This document shows, in pieces, positions 45,387-54,075 of a stretch of DNA of 64,000 bases. The stretch lies in the NCBI GenBank assembly GCA_027063225.1, contig JAMOSG010000034.1, positions 1-64,000 of the forward strand, read 5' to 3'. Origin of the DNA: Helicobacteraceae bacterium. Lineage in GTDB: Bacteria; Campylobacterota; Campylobacteria; Campylobacterales; Sulfurimonadaceae. Below the pieces are notes generated by a model, which was not told the DNA's origin, searched no databases, and saw nothing but the letters and a program-made list of their open reading frames with translations. The translations under genes were made by a program, and so were the position numbers. The first letter of the stretch is position 1. Each line of letters opens with the position of its first letter.

Positions 45387-46484
45387 ATGGATAATTACGA
45401 ATATACAGAACTGCTTAAAGATATATCACTCAAAATGGAAAATATTACAGGTGTTGTTGAACCACAAAAAATTCAAACAAGACTTGATGAAATTGAAAAG
45501 TTAGAAAATGATCCTGAATTTTGGAATGATGCTACAAATGCTGCAAAAATTCAAAAAGAGAAAACTCAACTTGAGAGAAAACTCCAAAAGTATCAAGAAG
45601 CAAAAAGTGCCGTAGATGATGCCATAGAGCTTTATGAGATGGCAAAAGAGGAGAATGATGAAGAGTCTATCCAAGCACTTTTTGATGATGCACCATCACT
45701 TCAAGAGTCTATTCGTGCTATGGAAATAGAAGTGCTTTTAAGTGGTGAGAGTGATGCAAACAATGCTATTTTATCTATCCACCCTGGTGCTGGAGGAACA
45801 GAGTCGCAAGATTGGGCAAGTATGCTACTTCGTATGTATAAACGCTGGGCGGAGAGACGTGGATTTAAAGTGGAGCTTTTAGACTACCAAGCTGGGGAAG
45901 AAGCGGGGATTAAAGATGTTTCTATTTTGGTAAAAGGGGAAAATGCCTATGGGTATTTAAAAGTAGAAAATGGGATCCACCGCCTTGTTAGAATCTCACC
46001 ATTTGACTCTAACGCAAAACGCCACACCTCTTTTAGCTCTGTTATGGTTTCACCTGAGATTGATGATGATATTGACATCGTTATAGAAGATAAAGATATC
46101 CGCATAGATACATACCGCGCTAGTGGTGCTGGTGGGCAACATGTCAATAAAACAGAAAGTGCTATTCGTATAACGCATATACCAACTGGTGTAGTTGTGC
46201 AGTGTCAAAACGATAGAAGTCAGCACAAAAACAAAGCAACAGCACTAAAAATGTTAAAATCTCGCCTTTACGAGTTAGAACTTGAAGAGCAAAAAGCAAA
46301 AGAAGCGGGTGTTGCAAAAAGTGAGATTGGTTGGGGGCATCAAATTCGCTCTTATGTAATGCAACCTTACCAACAAGTAAAAGATACACGCAGCAACGAA
46401 GCATACTCAAATGTAAGTGGTATTTTAGATGGAGATATAGATAAAGTGATTGAAGATGTTTTAATTGCGCAAAATAAAGGATAA
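45387..46484 (+). CDS. prfB: Peptide chain release factor 2
   Basis: RF2 ends translation at UAA and UGA. The 365-residue protein has the stop-reading motif SPF ([15 protein letters not shown], near residue 205) and the catalytic GGQ ([13 protein letters not shown], near residue 245). The reading frame is continuous from ATG, so the programmed +1 frameshift with an internal UGA found in many prfB genes is absent. AGGATAG lies upstream of the ATG. It ends at an inverted repeat shared with the convergent lipoprotein gene. Confidence 0.96.
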   Translation: MDNYEYTELLKDISLKMENITGVVEPQKIQTRLDEIEKLENDPEFWNDATNAAKIQKEKTQLERKLQKYQEAKSAVDDAIELYEMAKEENDEESIQALFDDAPSLQESIRAMEIEVLLSGESDANNAILSIHPGAGGTESQDWASMLLRMYKRWAERRGFKVELLDYQAGEEAGIKDVSILVKGENAYGYLKVENGIHRLVRISPFDSNAKRHTSFSSVMVSPEIDDDIDIVIEDKDIRIDTYRASGAGGQHVNKTESAIRITHIPTGVVVQCQNDRSQHKNKATALKMLKSRLYELELEEQKAKEAGVAKSEIGWGHQIRSYVMQPYQQVKDTRSNEAYSNVSGILDGDIDKVIEDVLIAQNKG

Positions 46485-46510
46485 TGCAGCATTTTAAATG
46501 CTACATTATC
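46480..46510. terminator. Bidirectional terminator between prfB and the lipoprotein gene
   Basis: GATAATGCAGCATTT and AAATGCTACATTATC form a 15-bp inverted repeat with one mismatch, overlapping both stop regions; T-runs are weak on both sides. Confidence 0.55.
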
Positions 46511-46511
46511 T

Positions 46512-48452
46512 TTACTCATTTAAAGGTAAATCAGTTACACGAACTTTTTGTACTACAGTTTGTTGAGTTTCACCCTCTAATGTAAATTTAATAACTAAAC
46601 TATTATCAATATACTGGATTGTTAAGTCTGTATCTTCTGTTACACCATCAAATCCAGAGTCATTATTACTGTCTCCTGCGATTGTTCCACATACTCCATC
46701 TGGATCATTCGCTTCATCACAAGAGATATGATAGTCTGTTCTTGGATCAGCTGTTACTTTAATAAATCCATCACTATCTATTGTATATGTTCCAAACTCT
46801 GTTCTATTGATAGAATCATCATTTAATGTAGAATTTACATCACTCATATTTCCATCTACATACATATAATTCCCATTTCCATCCAATGTCATAAATGTGT
46901 AGAGTTCACCATTAAAACTTGCCCAAGTACCAATTTCTGGATGTTCTTGTGTTGGTACAAGTTTTGTAGCAGTTACAGTATCATCTTCAGGTGTAGATAG
47001 TGCTAATGTTGGAGGTGTTTTATCTTCATATGTTCCTGTAACACCCACTGCACTATCTTCTCCATTTGTATTTACAATTGGTGTAGCATTAGCAAAAGAA
47101 CCATCCATTGTTGGTGTATACATTCCAACTTCCACTCCACCCAATTGTCCACCATCACCTAAAACTTGTTGTGTCATAAAATATTGATTATTTGGCATAA
47201 TCACAAGTAAAGTTCCAAAAGCAGCATTATCCTCTGGAAGTACCCATGTTCCAACTAAAGGATTACTAGGTGCTTGTGCAATATCACTTACTTCTGTATC
47301 TGTTTGAATTTGAGTTGTATCACTAGTTTGAAAAAGATTTAATTGTGTTTCTAAAGCAGTTCCAATAGCTTTTAAATCTGGATTTATAGATGCTTTTAAA
47401 AGTGCTATTTCATCTTCTAATGATAAAGGAGCTGTCGTACTAAAATCATTTTCTTCTAATAATGCAGCAATAGCATCTATTAATGTTGTAGCATCTGTGC
47501 TTGTTGTATCGCCAGATAAATCTAAAAGATTTTGTGCTTCAAGTTCTGCAGAATCCAACGATGTAATATCATCAAATGAAACAGTTGTTTCATCCCCATC
47601 AATAATCTTTGTTTTAATCTCATTTTGCATTAAACGAACTTTTGTACCTAACTCTTTTGTACTCGTTACTCCATTGGCTGCTAATGTTCTTACTTGTTGC
47701 ATCAACTCTTTTGTTGCAGTTGCAACATCACTATCTGGTGCAATCTTATCTACAGCACCATCTAAAGAATCAACATCTCCAGCTTTTAAATCTTTTGCAA
47801 TATTAGCATAAATTGATTCAACAGAAGCATTATTTGCATTTGCTAATACTTCAGCACTTTTTTGAAGTTCTAATGCAGCACTTAAAAGTTCTGGTTTTGT
47901 TTGTGATAAAGCAATAGGATCAGCAAAAAGATCTGTATCAGCATCTAAACCTAAAAGAGTTTTTACACTTGATTGTGCGTCTGTTAACGAAGTACCTTCT
48001 TCTACCATAGCCTGAACCATAGCAGTTATTGGTGTTATATTTGTTTGCTCATCTGAACTAAATGGAGAAGTTAATTTTCCAGTAAATGGTGCATTTGTAT
48101 CTACATCATATCCACCATATACAAGTAAAGGTGCTGTATCAAATCCACTATCTTCTTGTTGTGTAGCAGTAATTTCTAAAGAATACTTTCCATCTTTATC
48201 TGTTGTGGTTGTTGGTTCTGTTGTATCTTGACAAATATTATCTTGATTTAAATCTAAACAAACTGTCGCATAAGCTAAATAACCATCTACAGCATTTCCC
48301 ACTGTTGAAATAGATTCAACTGCAGAATTTGTTGTATCTGAAACTGTATTTGTTGTATCATCAGATGAACTACTCCCACACCCACTCATACCTAAAAGTA
48401 AAGCAGTAGTTAAAGAAAGCATTGAACCTTTTAAAATATAATTTTTCATCAT
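46512..48452 (-). CDS. Large secreted lipoprotein, unknown function
   Basis: A 646-residue lipoprotein: signal MSMLSLTTALLLGM-like helix ending in SGC at about residue 25, then a Ser/Asp/Thr-rich tether (GSSSSDDTTNTVSDTT). It has an N-terminal carboxypeptidase-regulatory-like beta domain (VDGYLAYATVCLDLNQDNIC, TDKDGKYSLEIT), a helical middle (residues about 130-400), and two similar C-terminal beta modules (GTWVLPEDNAAFGTLLVI and GTWASFNGELYTFMTL) that look like lipocalin-like repeats. The protein is very acidic, suggesting surface or Ca-binding exposure. I do not recognise a function. It is single, with no partner gene. Confidence 0.75.
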   Translation of the reverse strand: MMKNYILKGSMLSLTTALLLGMSGCGSSSSDDTTNTVSDTTNSAVESISTVGNAVDGYLAYATVCLDLNQDNICQDTTEPTTTTDKDGKYSLEITATQQEDSGFDTAPLLVYGGYDVDTNAPFTGKLTSPFSSDEQTNITPITAMVQAMVEEGTSLTDAQSSVKTLLGLDADTDLFADPIALSQTKPELLSAALELQKSAEVLANANNASVESIYANIAKDLKAGDVDSLDGAVDKIAPDSDVATATKELMQQVRTLAANGVTSTKELGTKVRLMQNEIKTKIIDGDETTVSFDDITSLDSAELEAQNLLDLSGDTTSTDATTLIDAIAALLEENDFSTTAPLSLEDEIALLKASINPDLKAIGTALETQLNLFQTSDTTQIQTDTEVSDIAQAPSNPLVGTWVLPEDNAAFGTLLVIMPNNQYFMTQQVLGDGGQLGGVEVGMYTPTMDGSFANATPIVNTNGEDSAVGVTGTYEDKTPPTLALSTPEDDTVTATKLVPTQEHPEIGTWASFNGELYTFMTLDGNGNYMYVDGNMSDVNSTLNDDSINRTEFGTYTIDSDGFIKVTADPRTDYHISCDEANDPDGVCGTIAGDSNNDSGFDGVTEDTDLTIQYIDNSLVIKFTLEGETQQTVVQKVRVTDLPLNE

Positions 48453-48557
48453 TTATCCTTTGTAATAGTAAATTGTACTTCTATTATCTTACTACCACAA
48501 ACATTAACAAAAGATAAAAAAACAAATTTAAAAGCTAATAATTAATAATTTTTTTTG

Positions 48558-49196
48558 TTATTTAATAAACTCTTCATATTCAAAGCTAGTTATATTTAAA
48601 TAAATTTTTCCTTTTTTTTCTAAAAGACGTTTATCCCCTTCTTTAAGGGCTTTTTGAAATCTCTTTTGTACTTTTTCATACTTTTTTGGTTTTAAATTTT
48701 GTTTTTTTAGAAACTTCTTTAAAGAGATAATTTCCTCTTTTTGCTCCACTATTTCAGTATCGAAAGATTCTTCAATCTCTGTTTCTACTATAGAAGGCTG
48801 TTGTAATAAAACTTGCTCTTTAAAGCTATTTAAAATCGATTTTAGCTGCTCATCTTTTTGCTTATAAATCTGTTCAATCTTTTGACGCTCTTCTATAAGA
48901 ATTTGCTCTTTTTGTTCACGTAAAAGACGAATCTCATCCTCTTGTTTTTGAAGCTTTTGTTGTAAAAAAGCGTTTTGTTCCTCTAAAAATTTAAAATACT
49001 TCTCATCTGCAGAATATGGCAAGTGCATCTGTGTTGGTTTTGCCTTTTTTGTTGCTTGTTGCTCATCTACAAGAACATACTTCACACCCTCTTCTACAAC
49101 ACTCTCTAAAGAACCTCGACGAATTCTATTGTGAATTGCCTCTTTTGAAATACCAAAAAACTCCGCTGCTTGGAGGATATTCATTTTTGTCATCAA
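48558..49196 (-). CDS. HTH protein with long coiled coil, unknown function
   Basis: A 212-residue protein: residues 1-48 are a MerR/excisionase-like helix-turn-helix (MNILQAAEFFGISKEAIHNR, RIRRGSLESVVEEGVKYVLV). Residues about 65-175 form an almost unbroken charged coiled coil (EEQNAFLQQKLQKQEDEIRL...), and the basic tail is KRFQKALKEGDKRLLEKKGK. I do not recognise it. It could be a nucleoid or DNA-tethering factor, or a plasmid-type partition accessory. Seven bases separate it from the upstream YajQ gene, so they form an operon. Confidence 0.7.
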   Translation of the reverse strand: MMTKMNILQAAEFFGISKEAIHNRIRRGSLESVVEEGVKYVLVDEQQATKKAKPTQMHLPYSADEKYFKFLEEQNAFLQQKLQKQEDEIRLLREQKEQILIEERQKIEQIYKQKDEQLKSILNSFKEQVLLQQPSIVETEIEESFDTEIVEQKEEIISLKKFLKKQNLKPKKYEKVQKRFQKALKEGDKRLLEKKGKIYLNITSFEYEEFIK

Positions 49197-49203
49197 AAGA
49201 CCC

Positions 49204-49701
49204 TTATCTCATATTTTCAAAAACTAAAGGTGCTTCCCACTCACCCTCTCTTACCATCTTAATAACTTTTTGCAAATCGTCTCTATTTTTTCCTTTAACG
49301 CGAATAGAGTCCCCCTCAATCTGTGCAGTAACTTTGAGTTTTAGTTTTTTAATCTCAGCAACAATCTTTTTTGCCTCTTTTGTTTCAATATAATCTACAA
49401 TTTTAAAAGTTGCTTTACGTGTATTTCCACTTGCATCTTCCACTTTTAACTCATCTAAAACTTTAGAAGAGAGCCCCTGTTTTAAAAGTTTTGCAATCAC
49501 AATATCTTTTAGAGCATCTAACTTATTATCACTCGACGCAACTAAAACAAGAGCCTTCTCTTTCTCTTTAAAGCTTACTTCATAAGGTGTTCCTTTAAAG
49601 TCATAACGGTTTGAAACTTCCCTATCTACTAAGTTTATTGCATTTTTAAAAAGTTGCATATCTATTTTTGCAGTAATATCAAATGAGTGTTCTTTTGCCA
49701 T
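49204..49701 (-). CDS. YajQ-family nucleotide-binding protein
   Basis: A 165-residue protein of the YajQ/UPF0234 family: SFDITAKIDMQLFKNAINL, then YDFKGTPYEVSF, and the C-terminal KVIKMVREGEWEAPLVFENMR region. Xanthomonas YajQ binds cyclic di-GMP and acts as a regulator. I choose the second ATG (49701), which has AAGGGG at good spacing; the first ATG at 49707 is only one base from GGGG. With the diguanylate cyclase at 10654, this is a second c-di-GMP element in the window, but no link is shown. Confidence 0.92.
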   Translation of the reverse strand: MAKEHSFDITAKIDMQLFKNAINLVDREVSNRYDFKGTPYEVSFKEKEKALVLVASSDNKLDALKDIVIAKLLKQGLSSKVLDELKVEDASGNTRKATFKIVDYIETKEAKKIVAEIKKLKLKVTAQIEGDSIRVKGKNRDDLQKVIKMVREGEWEAPLVFENMR

Positions 49702-49775
49702 CTTCATACCCCTTTTTTAGAAAAAATTATAACTAAAATTAGATATACTATCAAATCAATATTTAGGTAAAAGTT

Positions 49776-51710
49776 ATGCAAACACTCCATATCAATCAAA
49801 TAGAATCAAAACTTTTGGAATTTAGCCAAACACTAAGAACAACAAAAGACCCTATAGAACTTAGCGAAAAAACACAACAACTCCTTAAAACAATTTTTCA
49901 AACACCTTTTGCATCTTTATGGATTTTTAACAGTCAAAAAATGCAACTTGTACGTTTACGTAAAGATAACTCTACAAACCTTTTAGAAGCAAAAGATCAA
50001 AAAGGTTTACTTTATGATGTTTTTATGTCTAAAAAGACAAAGTTTTTCAATAACATCACAACAAATAAAGAGTACATCCCATCTATAGACAATCCAGACT
50101 CTTTAGATCTTTACTCAAAAATCATCACTCCCATACTCAACAAAGATGGGGAAATTTTAGGGCTTGTTACAGCCTATTCAACTTTTCAAAACCCAAAAGA
50201 GTTTACTCAAGACGATAGTAAAATTTTTCATATTATTATGCCCTATCTTGTAGATGCTATTTGTGCTATTGAGCAGTGTTGTTCACTCAATGAGGAGGAA
50301 AAAAAACAAAAGCATCAACAAAATCTCCAAAATGTTTTAGCACAGCTTCAGCAACTACACTCAACTCCAAATGAAGAGTTTAACCATACAAAAGCACTTC
50401 TTCAAGATTTGCAAACACCAACAAAAAATCTTTATGAATTTTTAACACTTTTAGAAGAAAAAGTGGTTGACCCTCGTTTAAAACATTACATTGCAAATGC
50501 TAAAGCAAATAGTGAATTTATCTCTTCACTTAACCATCTTATTTTTACAAACCTAGATACAAAAAAACGTAATGAAACACTAGAGTCTCAAACTATTAAT
50601 AGTGTGCAATACTTTTCTACTATTGCAGATAGTTTTGTAGCAAGTATGTATAACAAATCTATTAGTTTTAATGTTTTTATTGATCCTTTTATACCTAAAG
50701 AGATTAAAATAGATACTTTAAAACTACAAAGGGTATTACTAAATTTAATAGATAATGCTTATAAATTTACACCTAAAAACAGATGTATCGAGTTTTGCGT
50801 AGAATATAATCAACCTCAAAACCAACTCGATATTACTATAAAAGATAACGGTATTGCCATTACACAAAATAAACGTCAAACAATCTTAAAAACTTTTCAA
50901 GAAGAAAACCTTACAATTGAGAGTGAAGTAACAAAAGGGAACACTTTTAGAGTTACTGTTTCACTACAAAAACACCCTTCTACATCAGCATTTCAGCAAC
51001 TAAGCAATCCAAATGCAAAAATTTTTATTTTGATGGATCAAAAAAATAGTTGCAGTGCAAACAATATAGCAAAACAACTTATCCATTTAGGGATCCAAAA
51101 AAAGCAAATAAAAGCTATAAACTCTTTAGAGCTTTTAAAAGCAGATGCAACACACCTTATCTCTTTTCAAAATAAACTCGATCTTGATACTGTTGTTTTT
51201 TGTAATGAAAATGAGATTGAAAACCTCATTGTTGAGGAGCAACTTTTTTCTATTTCACGCTCTCACGAAAATTGTACCCATCAAATTGTTTCACAATATA
51301 GCTATATGACCCATATACTCTATTCTTTTCTCAACAAAAAGCAACCAGCTACAGTATTGATTATAGATGACAACCAAATAAACATTACTCTTCTAAAAAA
51401 GATTCTCTCTGAAGAGCTTGTGCTTATTCAAAGTGCTTTAACAGCTCAAGATGCACTTGAATTGGTTGAAAAATCTATAGAGAAAAATCGCTATTTTAGC
51501 GCTATTTATATCGATGAGCTTCAAAGTGCAATCTCTTGTGATGAGATCTTAAACACTATTCGCTCCCTAGAGCTTAAACACAACCTTCCACCTGCTACTA
51601 TTGCATCACTCTCAGGAGTAGCAACAAATAAAAATTACGATATTATCCTTTCAAAACCTTTTAAACGTGAAGAGATTTTTCAAGTTCTTACAAAATCTTT
51701 AACAAAATAG
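49776..51710 (+). CDS. GAF-HATPase-REC hybrid kinase lacking the phosphoacceptor His
   Basis: A 644-residue cytoplasmic protein: GAF domain (about 20-165), coiled coil, a HisKA-like helix pair (about 195-255), a HATPase domain with N-box LLNLIDNAYKFTP near residue 325 and DNGIAI, then a C-terminal receiver with TVLIIDDNQINITLLKKIL near residue 530 and the switch Lys in ILSKPFKREE. At the H-box, where kinases have SHELRTP, it has LLQDLQTP, so Gln210 replaces His. It should not autophosphorylate in the usual way. It lies just upstream of fliK and flgD. Confidence 0.8.
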   Translation: MQTLHINQIESKLLEFSQTLRTTKDPIELSEKTQQLLKTIFQTPFASLWIFNSQKMQLVRLRKDNSTNLLEAKDQKGLLYDVFMSKKTKFFNNITTNKEYIPSIDNPDSLDLYSKIITPILNKDGEILGLVTAYSTFQNPKEFTQDDSKIFHIIMPYLVDAICAIEQCCSLNEEEKKQKHQQNLQNVLAQLQQLHSTPNEEFNHTKALLQDLQTPTKNLYEFLTLLEEKVVDPRLKHYIANAKANSEFISSLNHLIFTNLDTKKRNETLESQTINSVQYFSTIADSFVASMYNKSISFNVFIDPFIPKEIKIDTLKLQRVLLNLIDNAYKFTPKNRCIEFCVEYNQPQNQLDITIKDNGIAITQNKRQTILKTFQEENLTIESEVTKGNTFRVTVSLQKHPSTSAFQQLSNPNAKIFILMDQKNSCSANNIAKQLIHLGIQKKQIKAINSLELLKADATHLISFQNKLDLDTVVFCNENEIENLIVEEQLFSISRSHENCTHQIVSQYSYMTHILYSFLNKKQPATVLIIDDNQINITLLKKILSEELVLIQSALTAQDALELVEKSIEKNRYFSAIYIDELQSAISCDEILNTIRSLELKHNLPPATIASLSGVATNKNYDIILSKPFKREEIFQVLTKSLTK

Positions 51711-51725
51711 GTATATTTTATGCTT
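51708..51725 (+). promoter_or_regulatory. Candidate sigma-54 promoter of fliK-flgD
   Basis: TAGGTATATTTTATGCTT has GG (51710-51711) and GC (51722-51723) 12 bases apart, but the flanks (AGG, ATGC) fit the consensus less well than the flgB and flaB elements. Confidence 0.4.
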
Positions 51726-51746
51726 AATACCTCTTTGGAGGTGTTA
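51725..51746 (+). promoter_or_regulatory. Hairpin masking the fliK ribosome binding site
   Basis: TAATACCTC (51725-51733) pairs with GAGGTGTTA (51738-51746), 9 bp with one G-U, loop TTTG. The right arm is the Shine-Dalgarno sequence of fliK (ATG at 51749), so the site would be closed in any transcript that contains the left arm. Confidence 0.55.
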
Positions 51747-51748
51747 GA

Positions 51749-53377
51749 ATGATTTTACTAGATGCTGCTACAGATACACTTACAAAAACAACTTCTAAAA
51801 AAGGTGATGCAAAAGATTCTCACTCTTTTTCTTTTGCTGAACTTTTAAGTTCCATCTCTAATGAAGATGAAGATATAAAACTTCAAAAAGATGATGCAAA
51901 AAACTCTACAACCCAAAAACCTCTTTTAGAGTTACAAGAAGATACAAAAGAGGTAATATCTCCACAAACAACAAAACAAACTGATAAAAAAGATACAAAA
52001 AAAGAGGAATCTTCCTTTTTAGAGAGTTTTTTACAAGGTAGTACTTTAGAAGATATTGACCTAGAAAAGCTCCAAAAGATTGAAGAAAAAATAGACAATC
52101 CAAAAACACCTCAAACAAAAGAGGTAGAGTTTTTAAAACAAACAATCTTTGATGCTAAAAAATCTCTTCAAAAAGAGATAGAAGCTTTACCAGAATATAA
52201 ACAAGCACAAATAAAAGAGATGCCAAAAACACTTAGTGGACTTGTGAAAATGGCAAAAACATTCAATATAGATGTTTCTAAAATATCTTTAACGCAAGGA
52301 AAATCAAAGCAGATCCAAACAGCAACAAAAGAGCAGCCAAAAGAGCAATCAAAAAAATCTCCTCTTCCAAAAGATATAACGCCTAAAGCAACAACAAAGC
52401 TTCCATTTTTACAAACAAATAAACAAACACCCTCCCCTTCTGTAGAAACAACACCTAAAAAACAAGTGACTCTACAAGATATGTTACAAACAAAGCCTAA
52501 AGCTCAACAAGATATTCAAAAATTTCCTAAAAAGGAAGTAGTACAAACAAAACAACAACCTCTAAAACCTACTACTTTTAATACAATTGAGAAAAAAACT
52601 CAAAAGATTCAAAAAGCTATCTCTACACAAGAACAAAACATAAAAACAACTCCAAAAGTTGAAACAAAGGTAAAAGTAAAAGAGCCTACTCAGCCAAAAG
52701 AGAAACATATATCGATTCAAACTACAACACAAGTTAAACAAACACAATCTCAAGAACAAAACTCTAATCAAAACTTTTTTTCACAAACAACATCTCAACA
52801 ACCACAAACACAAAAAATTGAAACAAAAATAGCCAATTTTGCCTCTTTACTTAACACTGTTAAAGAGGAGGAAGAACCAACACAACCAAAAACTGAAACA
52901 ACCCCGACAAACAAAGTTGAACAACCTCAACAAATAAAAAATGATCAACTTGACCAAAAAATTCATGAAGCAAAACAGATGGTTCGTTACCTTTCACAAG
53001 ATGTAAAAGAAAATATCCAAAACTATAAATCCCCTTTTACAAGGGTCAAACTACAATTAAATCCTCAAAATTTAGGGGAGATGGATCTTACAATTGTTCA
53101 ACGTGGAAATAACTTACATGTTTCACTTCAATCAAACAACCACGCATTAAATCTTTTAAACAATAATCTCCAAGATTTAAAAACACAGTTCCAAAATAAT
53201 GGAATAAATAATGCTACATTTGATTTTAACAGTAGCTCTCAAGAGCAACAAAGAGAAGCTGCACAGCAACAACAAAATCAACAACGTGCAAAACAGCATT
53301 ATCAAGATTTTGAAGAGTTTAGTGAAAATGAAGAGATTATCACTTCATTAGAGATAACGATACCAAATTATGCATAG
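51749..53377 (+). CDS. fliK: Flagellar hook-length control protein FliK
   Basis: FliK measures the hook and switches the export gate to filament substrates. The 542-residue protein has a low-complexity N-terminal and central part rich in Lys, Gln, Thr and Pro (the ruler), and the conserved C-terminal domain near 425-510: VKLQLNPQNLGEMDLTIVQR and HVSLQSNNHALNLLNNNLQD. The family is defined by that C-terminal domain, so identification is firm. It is followed by flgD after nine bases. Confidence 0.93.
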   Translation: MILLDAATDTLTKTTSKKGDAKDSHSFSFAELLSSISNEDEDIKLQKDDAKNSTTQKPLLELQEDTKEVISPQTTKQTDKKDTKKEESSFLESFLQGSTLEDIDLEKLQKIEEKIDNPKTPQTKEVEFLKQTIFDAKKSLQKEIEALPEYKQAQIKEMPKTLSGLVKMAKTFNIDVSKISLTQGKSKQIQTATKEQPKEQSKKSPLPKDITPKATTKLPFLQTNKQTPSPSVETTPKKQVTLQDMLQTKPKAQQDIQKFPKKEVVQTKQQPLKPTTFNTIEKKTQKIQKAISTQEQNIKTTPKVETKVKVKEPTQPKEKHISIQTTTQVKQTQSQEQNSNQNFFSQTTSQQPQTQKIETKIANFASLLNTVKEEEEPTQPKTETTPTNKVEQPQQIKNDQLDQKIHEAKQMVRYLSQDVKENIQNYKSPFTRVKLQLNPQNLGEMDLTIVQRGNNLHVSLQSNNHALNLLNNNLQDLKTQFQNNGINNATFDFNSSSQEQQREAAQQQQNQQRAKQHYQDFEEFSENEEIITSLEITIPNYA

Positions 53378-53386
53378 GGATAGATT

Positions 53387-54058
53387 ATGATCACATCAAC
53401 AGGACTAGATGCTTCAACTGTAACACAAACAACATCTACAACTACAACAGTTGAAAATAAAAATATATTAGGAAAAGATGATTTTATGCAACTTCTTTTA
53501 GTTGAGTTACAAAATCAAGATCCAACTGATCCTATGGATAGTGATAAAATTTTACAACAAACATCAGAACTTGCCTCTTTAGAATCTGCAGATAATACAA
53601 ATAAAGCCTTAGAAGACTTAACTAAATCATTAGGAGTCTCTCAACAATTCTCTACAATTAGTGCTATTGGAAAAACTGCAGATTTAGGTAGTGATTCTAT
53701 CTCCTTAGATGAAGGAATAGATACACAAGCTACTTTTGAGCTTTATTTTCCAACAGATGTACAAAATGGCACAATTGAAATTAAAGATAGCAATAATAAT
53801 GTTGTGCAAACAATTACAACAGATGAAAAAGATTCTGGAGTTTATCAATTTACATGGGATGGAACAACCAGTACTGGTACACGTGCTGAAGCTGGTGTAT
53901 ATCATATCTCTGCAAACTATACAGATAAAAATTCAAATCCACAAGAAACAAAACTTGGACGCTATCCTATTAAATCTGTTCGTTTTGATGATGGAGAAGC
54001 ACTTTTAAAAGTTGGTTCTAACTATCTACCATTAGATGATGTTAAAGAAATTTATTAA
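53387..54058 (+). CDS. flgD: Flagellar hook cap protein FlgD
   Basis: FlgD caps the growing hook and is lost when the hook is finished. The 223-residue protein has the N-terminal NILGKDDFMQLLLVELQNQD and PTDPMDSDKI near residue 45, then a tudor/FnIII-like C-terminal part (YQFTWDGTTSTGTRAEAGVY). It lies between fliK and the hook genes. Confidence 0.96.
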   Translation: MITSTGLDASTVTQTTSTTTTVENKNILGKDDFMQLLLVELQNQDPTDPMDSDKILQQTSELASLESADNTNKALEDLTKSLGVSQQFSTISAIGKTADLGSDSISLDEGIDTQATFELYFPTDVQNGTIEIKDSNNNVVQTITTDEKDSGVYQFTWDGTTSTGTRAEAGVYHISANYTDKNSNPQETKLGRYPIKSVRFDDGEALLKVGSNYLPLDDVKEIY

Positions 54059-54075
54059 AATTTGGAGAAAAGATT

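Noticed and set aside
45387-45500. Programmed frameshift in prfB
   Set aside because: The frame is continuous from ATG with no internal UGA, so no frameshift is needed.
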